Positions 16,616 through 24,839 of a DNA stretch of 64,000 nucleotides are shown one piece after another. The position numbers were made by a program, and so were the translations under genes. The stretch is taken from positions 1-64,000 of the forward strand of contig NZ_AUHM01000005.1 in assembly GCF_000423185.1 (NCBI RefSeq). The letters are read 5' to 3'. The notes under the pieces were generated by a model, which was given only the letters and a program-made list of their open reading frames with translations, made no database searches and had not been told where the DNA came from. Every line of letters starts with the position of its first letter. Within the stretch, counting starts at the first letter, position 1. This DNA comes from Inquilinus limosus DSM 16000 (GTDB lineage Bacteria > Pseudomonadota > Alphaproteobacteria > DSM-16000 > Inquilinaceae).

Positions 16616-17701
16616 TCACTCGGCCGGCGCGGCCTGGGCGGTTCCGATCGTCGGGCCGGGCGAGGCCCCGGCCGGCAGCCGCCGGACGACATGATGGCTG
16701 GGGTCGCGCAGCTGCCGGAGCAAGGTCGGGATGATCTCGCGATAGGCGGCCCAGCAGCTCGGATAGGGCGGCGGGCAGTCGTGCTTCATCGCCGCATGCA
16801 GCTTCGGCAAAGCGTGGTAGGGCACCATCGGGAACATGTGGTGCTCCACATGGTAGTTCATGTTCCAGTACAGGAATCGGAACACCGGGTTCATGTAGAC
16901 GGTGCGGCTGTTCAGCCGGTGGTCCAGCACGTCCTCGGCCAGGCCGGCATGCTGGGTCAGGCCGAAGAACTGGACCATCCCGCCGCCGTAGAGGGTTGGC
17001 AGGCCGACATACATGGCGGGCAGGATGCTGCCCAGCGCCAGGCAGGCGGCGATCACCGTGGCGAAGATGGCGAGGTAGATCCGCGCGACCAGGAACACCT
17101 TCCATCGCTCCATCTCCGGGATGAATGTCTCCTCCTCCGCGGTCAGCCGGCCGGCCGCGTGCACGAACAGCCTGCGGATCGCGACCGCGCTGCTCTTCAG
17201 CGCGAACATGTTGAGGGCGATGTTCAGGAGGCTGGGCGGCCGCGGCGCGGCGATCTCGGGGTCGCGGCCGACGATGATGGTGTCGGTGTGGTGCCGTGTG
17301 TGGCTCCAGCGCCAGACCGTCGGCTCGCGCAGGATCATGAAGCAGGCGATGTGGTAGACGGCGTCGTTCATCCACCGCGTCTTGAAGGCGGTGCCGTGGC
17401 CGCATTCGTGCCAGCGGCTGTCGGAGGCCGAGCCGTAAAGCACGCCGTAGCACAGGAAGAACGGCAGGGCCCACCAGCTGCCCCAGAAAGTGCCGCCGAG
17501 CCCGCCGGTGACGGCCAGGGCCGCGAACCAGATCAGCGTGTCACGGATCGCCGGCCCGTCCGACCGGCGCATCAGCTCCTTCAGCTCCTTGCGCGGGATC
17601 GGGCAGGCGTACCAGGCGGCGCCGGCCAGCCCGGCCTCGACCGCGCGCCGCGCCTCCGCCCCGACCAGGCTGTAGTCCCTCCGGCCGATCTCCCCGGGCA
17701 T
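16616..17701 (-). CDS. mocD: Membrane di-iron oxygenase / fatty acid desaturase family protein, MocD-like
   Basis: This 361-residue membrane protein has the three histidine boxes of the desaturase/hydroxylase superfamily: HECGH (98-102), HTRHH (134-138) and HVEHH in the C-terminal third, separated by hydrophobic helix pairs. Linked to its own Rieske ferredoxin and reductase, it resembles MocD, the proposed oxygenase for O-demethylation of 3-O-methyl-scyllo-inosamine. AGGAGG precedes ATG 17701. It diverges from a LacI gene across 150 bases with two palindromes. A lipid desaturase role is possible but fits the neighbours less well. Confidence 0.82.
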   Translation of the reverse strand: MPGEIGRRDYSLVGAEARRAVEAGLAGAAWYACPIPRKELKELMRRSDGPAIRDTLIWFAALAVTGGLGGTFWGSWWALPFFLCYGVLYGSASDSRWHECGHGTAFKTRWMNDAVYHIACFMILREPTVWRWSHTRHHTDTIIVGRDPEIAAPRPPSLLNIALNMFALKSSAVAIRRLFVHAAGRLTAEEETFIPEMERWKVFLVARIYLAIFATVIAACLALGSILPAMYVGLPTLYGGGMVQFFGLTQHAGLAEDVLDHRLNSRTVYMNPVFRFLYWNMNYHVEHHMFPMVPYHALPKLHAAMKHDCPPPYPSCWAAYREIIPTLLRQLRDPSHHVVRRLPAGASPGPTIGTAQAAPAE

Positions 17702-17783
17702 CGCATCCTCCTGCACTGCCCCGCTTGTCCGCGGGTTCTGCAGAGAAGCGTAATTCAGGCGCCGGCCCTGCTCAATGCGGTCC

Positions 17784-17798
17784 TGATAGAATCTGTCA
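17784..17798. promoter_or_regulatory. Operator candidate 1 in the mocD-like / LacI divergent gap
   Basis: TGATAGAATCTGTCA is a 15-bp palindrome with one mismatch between the arms, placed about 85 bases from the mocD-like start and 55 from the LacI start. It is a reasonable site for the adjacent LacI-family regulator. Confidence 0.4.
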
Positions 17799-17804
17799 TT
17801 TCCA

Positions 17805-17830
17805 ATCACGGCGTGGCAGAGTGCCGTGAT
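17805..17830. promoter_or_regulatory. Operator candidate 2 (8-bp inverted repeat) before the LacI gene
   Basis: ATCACGGC and GCCGTGAT form perfect 8-bp arms separated by 10 bases, ending 21 bases before the LacI start. The spacing suits a dimeric regulator or a small mRNA hairpin; an autoregulatory site is the simplest reading. Confidence 0.4.
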
Positions 17831-17851
17831 GGATTTGCGAGCGGAGACAGG

Positions 17852-18883
17852 ATGAGCAAGCGCCCGACCATCGCCGACCTCGCCGCGGCGGCAGGCGTCA
17901 GCGTCGCCACCGTCGACCGCGTGCTGAACCAGCGGCACCCGGTGCGCGAGGGCACGGCGGAGCGGGTGCTGCGCGCGGCCGAGGCGATCGGTTATCACGC
18001 CACGCCGCTGCTGAAGCAGCGGCTGCGGGAGGATCTGCCGGCCCGCAGCTTCGGCTTCCTGCTGCAGAAACGGGCGGACGCCTTCTACCAGCAGCTCGCC
18101 GCCGACCTGCAGGCCGCGACCGCCGCCTGCTCCGCGGCCCGGGGCCGCGCCGTGGTCGAGTTCATGGAGGAGCTGTCGCCCGGCACCATCGTCGAGGCGC
18201 TGCGGCGGGTCGGCGGCCGGGTCGACGCCCTGGCCGTGGTCTCGGTCGACCATCCGCATGTGTCGGAGGCGATCGCGGATCTGCGGCGCCAGGGCGTGCC
18301 GGTCTTCGCCCTGCTGACCGACCTGATGGCAGAGGACCGCGCCGGCTATATCGGCCGCGACAACCGGAAGGAGGGGCGGACGGCGGCCTGGATGGTGGCC
18401 AGGACGGCACGGGCGCCGGGCAAGGTCGGGATCATCGTCGGCAGCCACCGCTACCTCTGCCAGGAGACGGCCGAGATCTCCTTCCGCTCCTATTTCCGCG
18501 AGCACGCGCCGGGCTTCCGGCTGCTGGAGCCGCTGATCAACCTCGAGGATGCGCGGATCGCGCGCGAGGCGACGCACGACCTGATGGCGCGGAACCCGGA
18601 CCTGGTCGGCCTCTACATCTGCGGCGGCGGCACCGAAGGCGTGATCGACGCGGCGCGGGAGGAGGCGGGCCACGCCCCGGTCGCCATCGTGTGCAACGAG
18701 CTCACGCCCAAGGCCCGCGCCGCCCTGATCGACGGCGTCCTGACCGCCGTGATCTCGACCCCGACCGCGCTCATGGCGACGCGCACGGTGGAGGCGATGG
18801 TTCGCGCCCTCGAGAGCGCCGCCCCCGAGCCGCCGGGCCAGATCCTGGTGCCGTTCGAGCTGTACGTGTCGGAGAATATTTGA
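17852..18883 (+). CDS. LacI-family transcriptional regulator 1 of the moc-like locus
   Basis: The 343-residue protein begins MSKRPTIADLAAAAGVSVATVDRVLNQRHPVREGTAERV, a LacI helix-turn-helix of the VATVDRVLN subgroup, followed by a periplasmic-binding-protein-like effector domain. It shares a distinctive segment (YLCQETAEISFR) with the second LacI protein encoded at 19025-20041, so the two are related. GGAGACAGG precedes ATG 17852. Divergent placement from the mocDEF-like genes suggests it controls them; the ligand may be an inositol derivative. Confidence 0.85.
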   Translation: MSKRPTIADLAAAAGVSVATVDRVLNQRHPVREGTAERVLRAAEAIGYHATPLLKQRLREDLPARSFGFLLQKRADAFYQQLAADLQAATAACSAARGRAVVEFMEELSPGTIVEALRRVGGRVDALAVVSVDHPHVSEAIADLRRQGVPVFALLTDLMAEDRAGYIGRDNRKEGRTAAWMVARTARAPGKVGIIVGSHRYLCQETAEISFRSYFREHAPGFRLLEPLINLEDARIAREATHDLMARNPDLVGLYICGGGTEGVIDAAREEAGHAPVAIVCNELTPKARAALIDGVLTAVISTPTALMATRTVEAMVRALESAAPEPPGQILVPFELYVSENI

Positions 18884-18911
18884 GGGTGGGAATAGCCCTG
18901 GCCTTACCTCC

Positions 18912-18993
18912 CATTGTCATGCCCGGGCTTGACCCGGGCATCCAGAGAGCGTCGACGCCCTCTGGATTGCCGGGTCAAGCCCGGCAATGACAG
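18912..18993. repeat. 82-bp palindromic dispersed repeat, copy 1
   Basis: The outer arms CATTGTCATGCCCGGGCTTG and the inverse at the right end, plus CCAGAG/CTCTGG inner arms, form a cruciform-like element. A nearly identical copy lies at 40811-40892. It sits in the gap between two converging LacI genes, typical of REP-like elements. Confidence 0.8.
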
Positions 18994-19024
18994 GAGGGGC
19001 AGGCGACCGCGACCGGCCCGCCAC

Positions 19025-20041
19025 CTACCGATTGTACTTGGTCACGATCACCGGCCGGGCGGGCGCTTCCTCCGGCGCCGGTTCGCCGGCGAGCCGGCCG
19101 CGGATGATCGCGATCGCCTGCCGCAGCTCCGCCGCCACGTCGTGGCTCAGCACGGCGTCCATGCCGCCGTCCTCCAGCAGCCGGGCGGAGTTCTCGTTCA
19201 GCTCGTGGCCGATGAAGGCGACGGCGCCGGTCAGGCCGGCCTCGGCGATCGCGCGGGCGATGCCGACATTGCCGCCGGCGGTGTTGTAGACGCCGAGCGG
19301 CGCCGGCCTCGCCGCCAGGATCTCGCGCATGGTGGCGTAGGCGAAATCGGGGTCGTCGCTCGAATTGATGCTCTCCTCGACCGACAGGTTGGGGAATTCG
19401 GTGCGCAGCACGCGGCGGAAGCCGATCTCGCGCTCCTCCTGGCAGCGATAGGGCGCGCTGGCGACCAGAACGATGCGGCCCTCGCGCCCGCCGGCCAGCC
19501 GGCCCATCAGCCAGGCGGCGGTCGACCCCGCCCGCTCCTGGTCCATGCCGACATAGGCGGTGCGGCCGGAGCCCGGCAGGTCCGTGGTCAAGCAGACCAC
19601 CGGCTTGCCCGCCGCCACGCCGGCCTGGACCGCGCGGTTGATGGCGAAATGCTCGCGCGCCACCAGCAGCAGCCCGTCGCAGCGCGCCAGCATCGCCGAG
19701 ACCCGCTCGGCGAAGTCCGGCGGGTCGACCTCCGCCGTCGGCCGTGTGAAGACCTCCGGACTCACCCTCGGATCCGCCGCCGCGATCTGCTCCAGCGCCT
19801 GGACCAGCGTGGCGGTGAAGGTGCGGCCGGAATCACAGGCGAAGCCCAGGCGGATCGGCTGGGCCGCGGCGTCCGCCGTCGCCGGGCCGCGCCGTCGCTC
19901 CAGCACCGCCAGCACGGCCTGCGCCTTGTCCGCAGCCACGCCGCCGCGCCCGTTCACCACGCGGTCGACCGTGGCGGTCGAGACGCCGGCCTCCGCCGCG
20001 ATCTCGGCGATGGTGGGGCCCTGCCAGCTTCCGCGCCGCAT
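19025..20041 (-). CDS. LacI-family transcriptional regulator 2 of the moc-like locus
   Basis: 338 residues from ATG 20041, chosen because GGAG sits seven bases upstream; a TTG at 20071 or ATG at 20068 would add ten residues but overlap a palindromic operator. The helix-turn-helix reads PTIAEIAAEAGVSTATVDRVVNGRGGV, then a sugar-binding-like effector domain with PYRCQEEREIGFR matching the first LacI protein. It diverges from the IolI-like gene and importer genes and so is a likely repressor of that half of the locus. Confidence 0.85.
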   Translation of the reverse strand: MRRGSWQGPTIAEIAAEAGVSTATVDRVVNGRGGVAADKAQAVLAVLERRRGPATADAAAQPIRLGFACDSGRTFTATLVQALEQIAAADPRVSPEVFTRPTAEVDPPDFAERVSAMLARCDGLLLVAREHFAINRAVQAGVAAGKPVVCLTTDLPGSGRTAYVGMDQERAGSTAAWLMGRLAGGREGRIVLVASAPYRCQEEREIGFRRVLRTEFPNLSVEESINSSDDPDFAYATMREILAARPAPLGVYNTAGGNVGIARAIAEAGLTGAVAFIGHELNENSARLLEDGGMDAVLSHDVAAELRQAIAIIRGRLAGEPAPEEAPARPVIVTKYNR

Positions 20042-20052
20042 CCGGATCTCCG

Positions 20053-20071
20053 TTGATGGTTTATCCATCAA
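20053..20071. promoter_or_regulatory. Perfect palindromic operator candidate for LacI regulator 2
   Basis: TTGATGGTTTATCCATCAA has perfect 7-bp arms around a 5-base centre, 12 bases before the preferred LacI start. This is a typical place for an autoregulatory operator that could also affect the divergent isomerase and importer genes. Confidence 0.55.
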
Positions 20072-20234
20072 TACGGATTTGTCGTGGAGGGGTCAAACTC
20101 TATCGAGCTATTAGGTTTTTCGCTGCTTCGTCATGATGTCTATCAACGCAGTTGACAACTATCCAATCATATGGCCTTCATTTTCAGCGCGAGCCGATGA
20201 AAGAATGATGGTTAACAAATCAAGCGGTGACGGG

Positions 20235-21071
20235 ATGGAAACGGACTTCGTCGTGGCGCTCAACCATATGGCGGCGCCGGCCCTGGATGTGCCGCGGTTC
20301 TTCGATCTCGCCGCAGACCTCGGCTGCCGCGGCGTCGAGATCCGCAACGATCTCGGCGACGATGCCGTCGCCGGCGGCCTGGCGGCGGAGGAGGTGGCGC
20401 GGCTGGCGGCCCAGCGCGGCCTGACCATCCTGTCGATCAATGCGCTGCAGCGCTTCAACGACTGGACCGAGGCGCGGGCCGAGGAGGCCCGGGCGCTGGC
20501 GGATTACGCGAGGCGCTGCGGCGCCCCGGCGCTGGTGCTGGTCCCGGTCAACGATGTCGGCTGGATGCCGCCGCCGGAGGAGCGCCGCGCCGGGCTGCGC
20601 CGGGCGCTGTCCGGCCTGGCCCCGATCCTGGCCGAAGCCGGAATACTTGGCCTCGTCGAGCCGCTCGGCTTCGAGATCTGCTCGCTGCGCTCCAAGCGCG
20701 AGGCGCTAGAGGCAATCGACGAGCTGGGCCTCGATGAGCGGTTCCGGCTGGTGCACGACACCTTCCACCATCACCTGGCCGGGGAGGGGGAGCTGTTCCC
20801 CGAGCGCACCGGGCTGGTCCACATCTCCGGCGTCGAGGACCGCGCCGTGCCGCTGGCTGGGCTGCGCGACGCCCATCGCGTGCTGGTCGGGCCGGCCGAC
20901 ATGATCGGCAATGCGGTTCAGATCCGTGTTCTGCGCGCCGGCGGCTATCGCGGGCCCTTCTCCTTCGAACCCTTCGCCGCCAGCGTTCACGCCGATCCCG
21001 ATATCGCCGGTTCGCTGCGCGCCAGCGTCGGTCACCTGTCCGCGGCGCTGGCCCGGATGGCGGCGGAATGA
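20235..21071 (+). CDS. Sugar isomerase/epimerase, IolI/MocC-like TIM-barrel protein
   Basis: This 278-residue protein matches the length and pattern of IolI (2-keto-myo-inositol isomerase): ALNHMAA near the start, GVEIRND, ILSINALQRF, VEPLGFE (metal Glu), LVHDTFHHH (metal/catalytic Asp-His), VHISGVED and RVLVGPAD. The family isomerises inosose or related ketoses with a divalent metal. Starts at 20133 and 20205 are also in frame; 20235 aligns best with IolI. It opens the plus-strand half of the moc-like locus, 161 bases before the binding protein. Confidence 0.78.
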   Translation: METDFVVALNHMAAPALDVPRFFDLAADLGCRGVEIRNDLGDDAVAGGLAAEEVARLAAQRGLTILSINALQRFNDWTEARAEEARALADYARRCGAPALVLVPVNDVGWMPPPEERRAGLRRALSGLAPILAEAGILGLVEPLGFEICSLRSKREALEAIDELGLDERFRLVHDTFHHHLAGEGELFPERTGLVHISGVEDRAVPLAGLRDAHRVLVGPADMIGNAVQIRVLRAGGYRGPFSFEPFAASVHADPDIAGSLRASVGHLSAALARMAAE

Positions 21072-21232
21072 TGAAAATCGATCAGAAAGATCCGCGAGCC
21101 TCTGAATGGATCTGAAAGATTCCGTCATGGGCTGATTGAGCCGTCCGGCGGCGGGCTCCACCGTCGCCGGACACGGAACCGGCACGAACCGGAAGCCCGG
21201 ATACCCCGGGACCGAACATGGGAGGACGCCAG

Positions 21233-22147
21233 ATGAAGAGGACCCTGCTCGCCTTCGCAGCCACCGCGCTGCTGTCGCTGCCCGCCGAGGCCGCGACCAA
21301 GATCGGCGTGTCGATGGCCTATTTCGACGACAACTTCCTGACCATCCTGCGCAACGCGATGACCGAGGAAGCCAAGGCGAAGGGGGCCGAGATCCAGTTC
21401 GAGGACGCCAAGGGCGACATCGGCAACCAGACCAGCCAGATCCAGAACTTCATCGCCTCGGGCGTCGACGCGATCATCGTCAACCCGGTCGACACCTCGG
21501 CCACGCCGCAGATGTCGCAGCTGACGGTCGACGCCAAGATCCCGCTGGTCTTCGTCAACCGCAAGCCGGACGGCGACACCCTGCCCGACGGCGTTGTCTT
21601 CGTCGGCTCCGACGAGCGCCAGTCCGGCACGCTGGAGATGGAGGAGCTGGCGCGGCTGGCCGGCTACAAGGGCAATGTCGTGGTCATGGTCGGCGAGCTG
21701 GCGACCAATGCGGCGCAGCTGCGCACCAAGGATGTCGAGGACGTGGTCGCCAAGTACCCCGACATGAAGATCGTCGAGAAGCAGACCGCGAACTTCCAGC
21801 GCAACGAGGCCATCGACCTGATGACCAACTGGCTGACCGCGGGCACCGACTTCACCATCGTCGCCGCCAACAACGACGAGATGGCGATCGGCGCCATCCT
21901 CGCCATGCAGCAGGCCGGCAAGGACCCGAAGCCGTACCTGATCGGCGGCATCGACGCGACGCCGGACGCGCTGGCGGAGATGGAGAAGGGCACTCTCGAC
22001 GTCACCGTGTTCCAGAACGCCCGCGGCCAGGGCAAAGGCGCGGTCGAGGCGGCGCTCAAGCTCGCCGCCGGCGAGAAGCTCGACAGCTGGCAGTGGATCC
22101 CGTTCGAGCTGGTCACGCCGGAAAACATGAAGAAGTTCTCGCAGTAA
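21233..22147 (+). CDS. Periplasmic sugar/inositol-binding protein, MocB-like
   Basis: The 304-residue precursor has a short signal peptide (MKRTLLAFAATALLSLPAEAA) and a type I ribose/rhizopine-binding fold: KIGVSMAYFDDNFLTILRNA, GVDAIIVNPVDT, KIPLVFVNRKP, NWLTAGTDF.IVAANNDEMAIGAI and GGIDATPDAL. From memory this set of motifs is characteristic of rhizopine-binding (MocB-type) annotations. GGGAGG precedes ATG 21233. The neighbouring ATPase and permease complete the importer. Confidence 0.82.
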   Translation: MKRTLLAFAATALLSLPAEAATKIGVSMAYFDDNFLTILRNAMTEEAKAKGAEIQFEDAKGDIGNQTSQIQNFIASGVDAIIVNPVDTSATPQMSQLTVDAKIPLVFVNRKPDGDTLPDGVVFVGSDERQSGTLEMEELARLAGYKGNVVVMVGELATNAAQLRTKDVEDVVAKYPDMKIVEKQTANFQRNEAIDLMTNWLTAGTDFTIVAANNDEMAIGAILAMQQAGKDPKPYLIGGIDATPDALAEMEKGTLDVTVFQNARGQGKGAVEAALKLAAGEKLDSWQWIPFELVTPENMKKFSQ

Positions 22148-22168
22148 TCCGCGATCATCGACCAAGGT

Positions 22169-22190
22169 CCGGGGGCGCCCGCGCCCCCGG
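22169..22190 (+). terminator. Intercistronic hairpin after the MocB-like gene
   Basis: Perfect 9-bp stem CCGGGGGCG / CGCCCCCGG with a 4-base loop, 21 bases after the binding-protein stop and just before the ATPase gene. No T-run, so a stabiliser or partial terminator is more likely than a full stop. Confidence 0.6.
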
Positions 22191-22207
22191 GCGGAAAGGC
22201 GCCCGCC

Positions 22208-23743
22208 ATGACCGCCTCCGTCGCCACCCTGCGCCGGCCCGAGCCCGGCCCTTCGCCCGCCGACTGCCTCTTGGAGGTGGCGAATGTCCGCAAGGCCTTC
22301 CCGGGCGTCGTCGCCCTCGGCGATGTCTCGTTCCGGCTGCGGCCCGGCACCGTGCACGCGCTGATGGGCGAGAACGGCGCCGGCAAGTCGACGCTGATGA
22401 AGATCATCGCCGGCATCTATACGCCGGATGCGGGCGAGATCCGCCTGCGCGGCAAGCCCGTCAGCCTGCTGACGCCGCTCGCCGCGCTGGAGGCCGGCAT
22501 CGCCATGATCCATCAGGAGCTGAACCTGATGTCGTTCATGACGGTGGCGGAGAACATCTGGATCCGGCGCGAGCCGCGCAACCGCTTCGGCCTGATCGAC
22601 CACGGCGCGATGCGGCGGCGGACGAAGGAGCTGTTCGCGCGGCTCGCCATCGACATCGACCCGGAGGCGGAGGTGCGCCACCTGACCATCGCCAGCCGGC
22701 AGATGGTCGAGATCGCCAAGGCGGTGTCCTACAACTCCGACGTCCTGATCATGGACGAGCCGACCTCGGCCCTGACCGAGCGCGAGGTCGACCACCTCTT
22801 CGCCATCATCCGCACGCTGAAGGCGGCGGGCAAAGGCATCGTCTACATCACCCACAAGATGAGCGAGCTGGCGGCGGTGGCGGACGAGGTCTCGGTGTTC
22901 CGCGACGGCCGCTTCATCGGTTCCGGCCCGGCCGCCGAGCTCGACCGCGAGGCGATCATCCGGATGATGGTGGGGCGCGAGCTCGGCCAGATGTACCCGA
23001 AGCTGGAGGCCGAGATCGGCGCCCCCGTGCTCGCGGTCGAGGGGCTCGGCCTCGACGGCGTCTTCGCCGATGTCAGCTTCGAGCTGCGGTCGGGCGAGAT
23101 CCTCGGCGTCGCCGGCCTCGTCGGCTCCGGCCGCACCAATGTGGCGGAGGCGCTGTTCGGCGTCACCCCGGCCACCGCCGGCACCATCCGGATCAAGGGC
23201 GAGGCGGTGCGGATCGGGTCGCCGGCCCAGGCGATGGCCGCGGGCATGGCCTTCCTGACCGAGGACCGCAAGGAGACCGGGCTGTTCCTGACCCTGCCGG
23301 TGCTCGAGAACATGCAGATGGCCGTGCTGCGCGACCGCTACGTCAAGGCCGGCTTCGTCACCCAGGGCGCGATCGCCCAGGCCTGCCAGGCCTGGCGCAC
23401 CACGCTGCGGATCAAGACGCCGGACCTGCAGGAGCCGGCGCTGAACCTGTCCGGCGGCAACCAGCAGAAGGTGCTGATCGCCCGCTGGCTGCTGACCAAG
23501 CCGCGCATCCTGATCCTGGACGAACCGACGCGCGGCATCGACGTCGGCGCGAAGGCGGAGATCTATCGGCTGATCTCGGCTTTGGCGCAGGAGGGCGTGG
23601 CGGTGCTGATGATCTCCTCCGAGCTGCCGGAGATCCTCGGCATGAGCGACCGGATCATGGTCATGCATCAGGGCCGGGTGACCGGCATCCTCGACCGCAC
23701 CGAGGCCGACCAGGTGAGCATCATGCGGCTGGCCTCGCGCTGA
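22208..23743 (+). CDS. Sugar ABC importer ATP-binding protein (RbsA/MglA type, two ATPase domains)
   Basis: A 511-residue double ATPase. Domain one has Walker [10 protein letters not shown], signature-region [14 protein letters not shown] and Walker [12 protein letters not shown]. Domain two has the degenerate GLVGSGRTN site usual in the second half of RbsA-type proteins, then [15 protein letters not shown] and [13 protein letters not shown]. It follows the binding protein by 60 bases and precedes the permease by 56, so the three genes form one importer operon for a monosaccharide- or cyclitol-like ligand. Confidence 0.93.
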   Translation: MTASVATLRRPEPGPSPADCLLEVANVRKAFPGVVALGDVSFRLRPGTVHALMGENGAGKSTLMKIIAGIYTPDAGEIRLRGKPVSLLTPLAALEAGIAMIHQELNLMSFMTVAENIWIRREPRNRFGLIDHGAMRRRTKELFARLAIDIDPEAEVRHLTIASRQMVEIAKAVSYNSDVLIMDEPTSALTEREVDHLFAIIRTLKAAGKGIVYITHKMSELAAVADEVSVFRDGRFIGSGPAAELDREAIIRMMVGRELGQMYPKLEAEIGAPVLAVEGLGLDGVFADVSFELRSGEILGVAGLVGSGRTNVAEALFGVTPATAGTIRIKGEAVRIGSPAQAMAAGMAFLTEDRKETGLFLTLPVLENMQMAVLRDRYVKAGFVTQGAIAQACQAWRTTLRIKTPDLQEPALNLSGGNQQKVLIARWLLTKPRILILDEPTRGIDVGAKAEIYRLISALAQEGVAVLMISSELPEILGMSDRIMVMHQGRVTGILDRTEADQVSIMRLASR

Positions 23744-23799
23744 GGCCGCTGCCGGTGAATTGAAGGAGAGCCGGCCCGAGCGCCGGCCGGGGAGGACAG

Positions 23800-24822
23800 A
23801 TGAGCGCGACCCAGGTCTCCGCACCCCAGATCGAACCCAGCCGCCGCCGGTTCCGCATGCCGGTGGAGGCCAGCATCTTCCTCGTCCTGATCGGCATCTG
23901 CGTGCTGTTCGAGGCGTTGGGCTGGTACGCCCGCGGCCAGTCCTTCCTGGTCAATCCGCAGCGCCTCCTGATCATCGTGCTGCAGGTGTCGATCGTCGGG
24001 CTGCTCGCGGTCGGCGCCACCCAGGTGATCATCACCTCCGGCGTCGACCTGTCGCCGGGCTCGGTGCTGGCGCTCGCCGCCATGGTGTCCGCGACCTTCG
24101 CCCAGAGCTCGAGCTTCAGCCGCGTCATCTTCCCGGCCCTGACCGACATGCCGGTGCTGGTGCCGGTGGCGATGGGCCTGCTGGTCGGGGCGGCGGCCGG
24201 GCTGATCAACGGCGCGCTGATCGCGCGGACCGGGATCCCGCCCTTCATCGCCACCCTCGGCATGATGGTGGCGGCCCGCGGCGCCGCCCGCGCCTATACC
24301 GACGGCGCCCCGGTCTCGGGCCTGCAGCCGGACTTCACCTGGATCGGCCAGGGCAGCCGGCCGGTGATCCTGTTCCTGGTCGTGGCGCTGATCTTCCATG
24401 TGGCGCTGCGCTACACCCGCTACGGCAAGTTCACCTACGCCATCGGCGCCAACCCGCAGGCGGCGCGCGTCTCCGGCATCGATGTCGGCCGGCACCTGAT
24501 CCTGGTCTACACCATCGCCGGCCTCTTGGCCGGGCTCGGCGGCATCGTCATGGCGGCGCGCAACGGCAGCGGCCAGGCGAACATGGGCACGGGCTACGAG
24601 CTCGACGCCATCGCCGCGGCGGTGATCGGCGGCACCAGCCTGGCGGGCGGCGTCGGCCGCATCACCGGCACCGTGATCGGCACGGTGATCCTGGGCGTGA
24701 TGACCAGCGGCTTCACCTTCCTGGGCATCGACGCCTATTACCAGGATATCGTGAAGGGCGGGATCATCGTCGCCGCCGTGGCCGCGGACCAGTACCGCCA
24801 GCGCCGGCGAAGGAAGGCCTGA
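23800..24822 (+). CDS. Sugar ABC importer permease (RbsC type)
   Basis: A 340-residue inner-membrane permease with eight to ten hydrophobic helices and the conserved GVDLSPGSVLALAAM and YAIGANPQAARVSGIDV segments of ribose/inositol-type permeases. GGGGAGGACAG precedes ATG 23800. It forms the membrane channel with the double ATPase encoded upstream and receives ligand from the MocB-like protein. The last residues are basic (RQRRRRKA), fitting a cytoplasmic C terminus. Confidence 0.92.
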   Translation: MSATQVSAPQIEPSRRRFRMPVEASIFLVLIGICVLFEALGWYARGQSFLVNPQRLLIIVLQVSIVGLLAVGATQVIITSGVDLSPGSVLALAAMVSATFAQSSSFSRVIFPALTDMPVLVPVAMGLLVGAAAGLINGALIARTGIPPFIATLGMMVAARGAARAYTDGAPVSGLQPDFTWIGQGSRPVILFLVVALIFHVALRYTRYGKFTYAIGANPQAARVSGIDVGRHLILVYTIAGLLAGLGGIVMAARNGSGQANMGTGYELDAIAAAVIGGTSLAGGVGRITGTVIGTVILGVMTSGFTFLGIDAYYQDIVKGGIIVAAVAADQYRQRRRRKA

Positions 24823-24839
24823 ATACAGGGAGGGGAGGA

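Noticed and set aside
20152-20180. TTGACA promoter in front of the IolI-like gene
   Set aside because: A TTGACA hexamer is present at 20152, but no convincing -10 lies 16-18 bases downstream.
21125-23824. A very long open frame on the minus strand opposite the MocB-like and ATPase genes
   Set aside because: Its translation is rich in Arg, His, Asp and Gly without family motifs, and the plus strand has clear genes; high GC leaves antisense frames open. The same applies to long frames opposite tctA (28126-29907), the propeller RTX gene (58606-61422) and many others.
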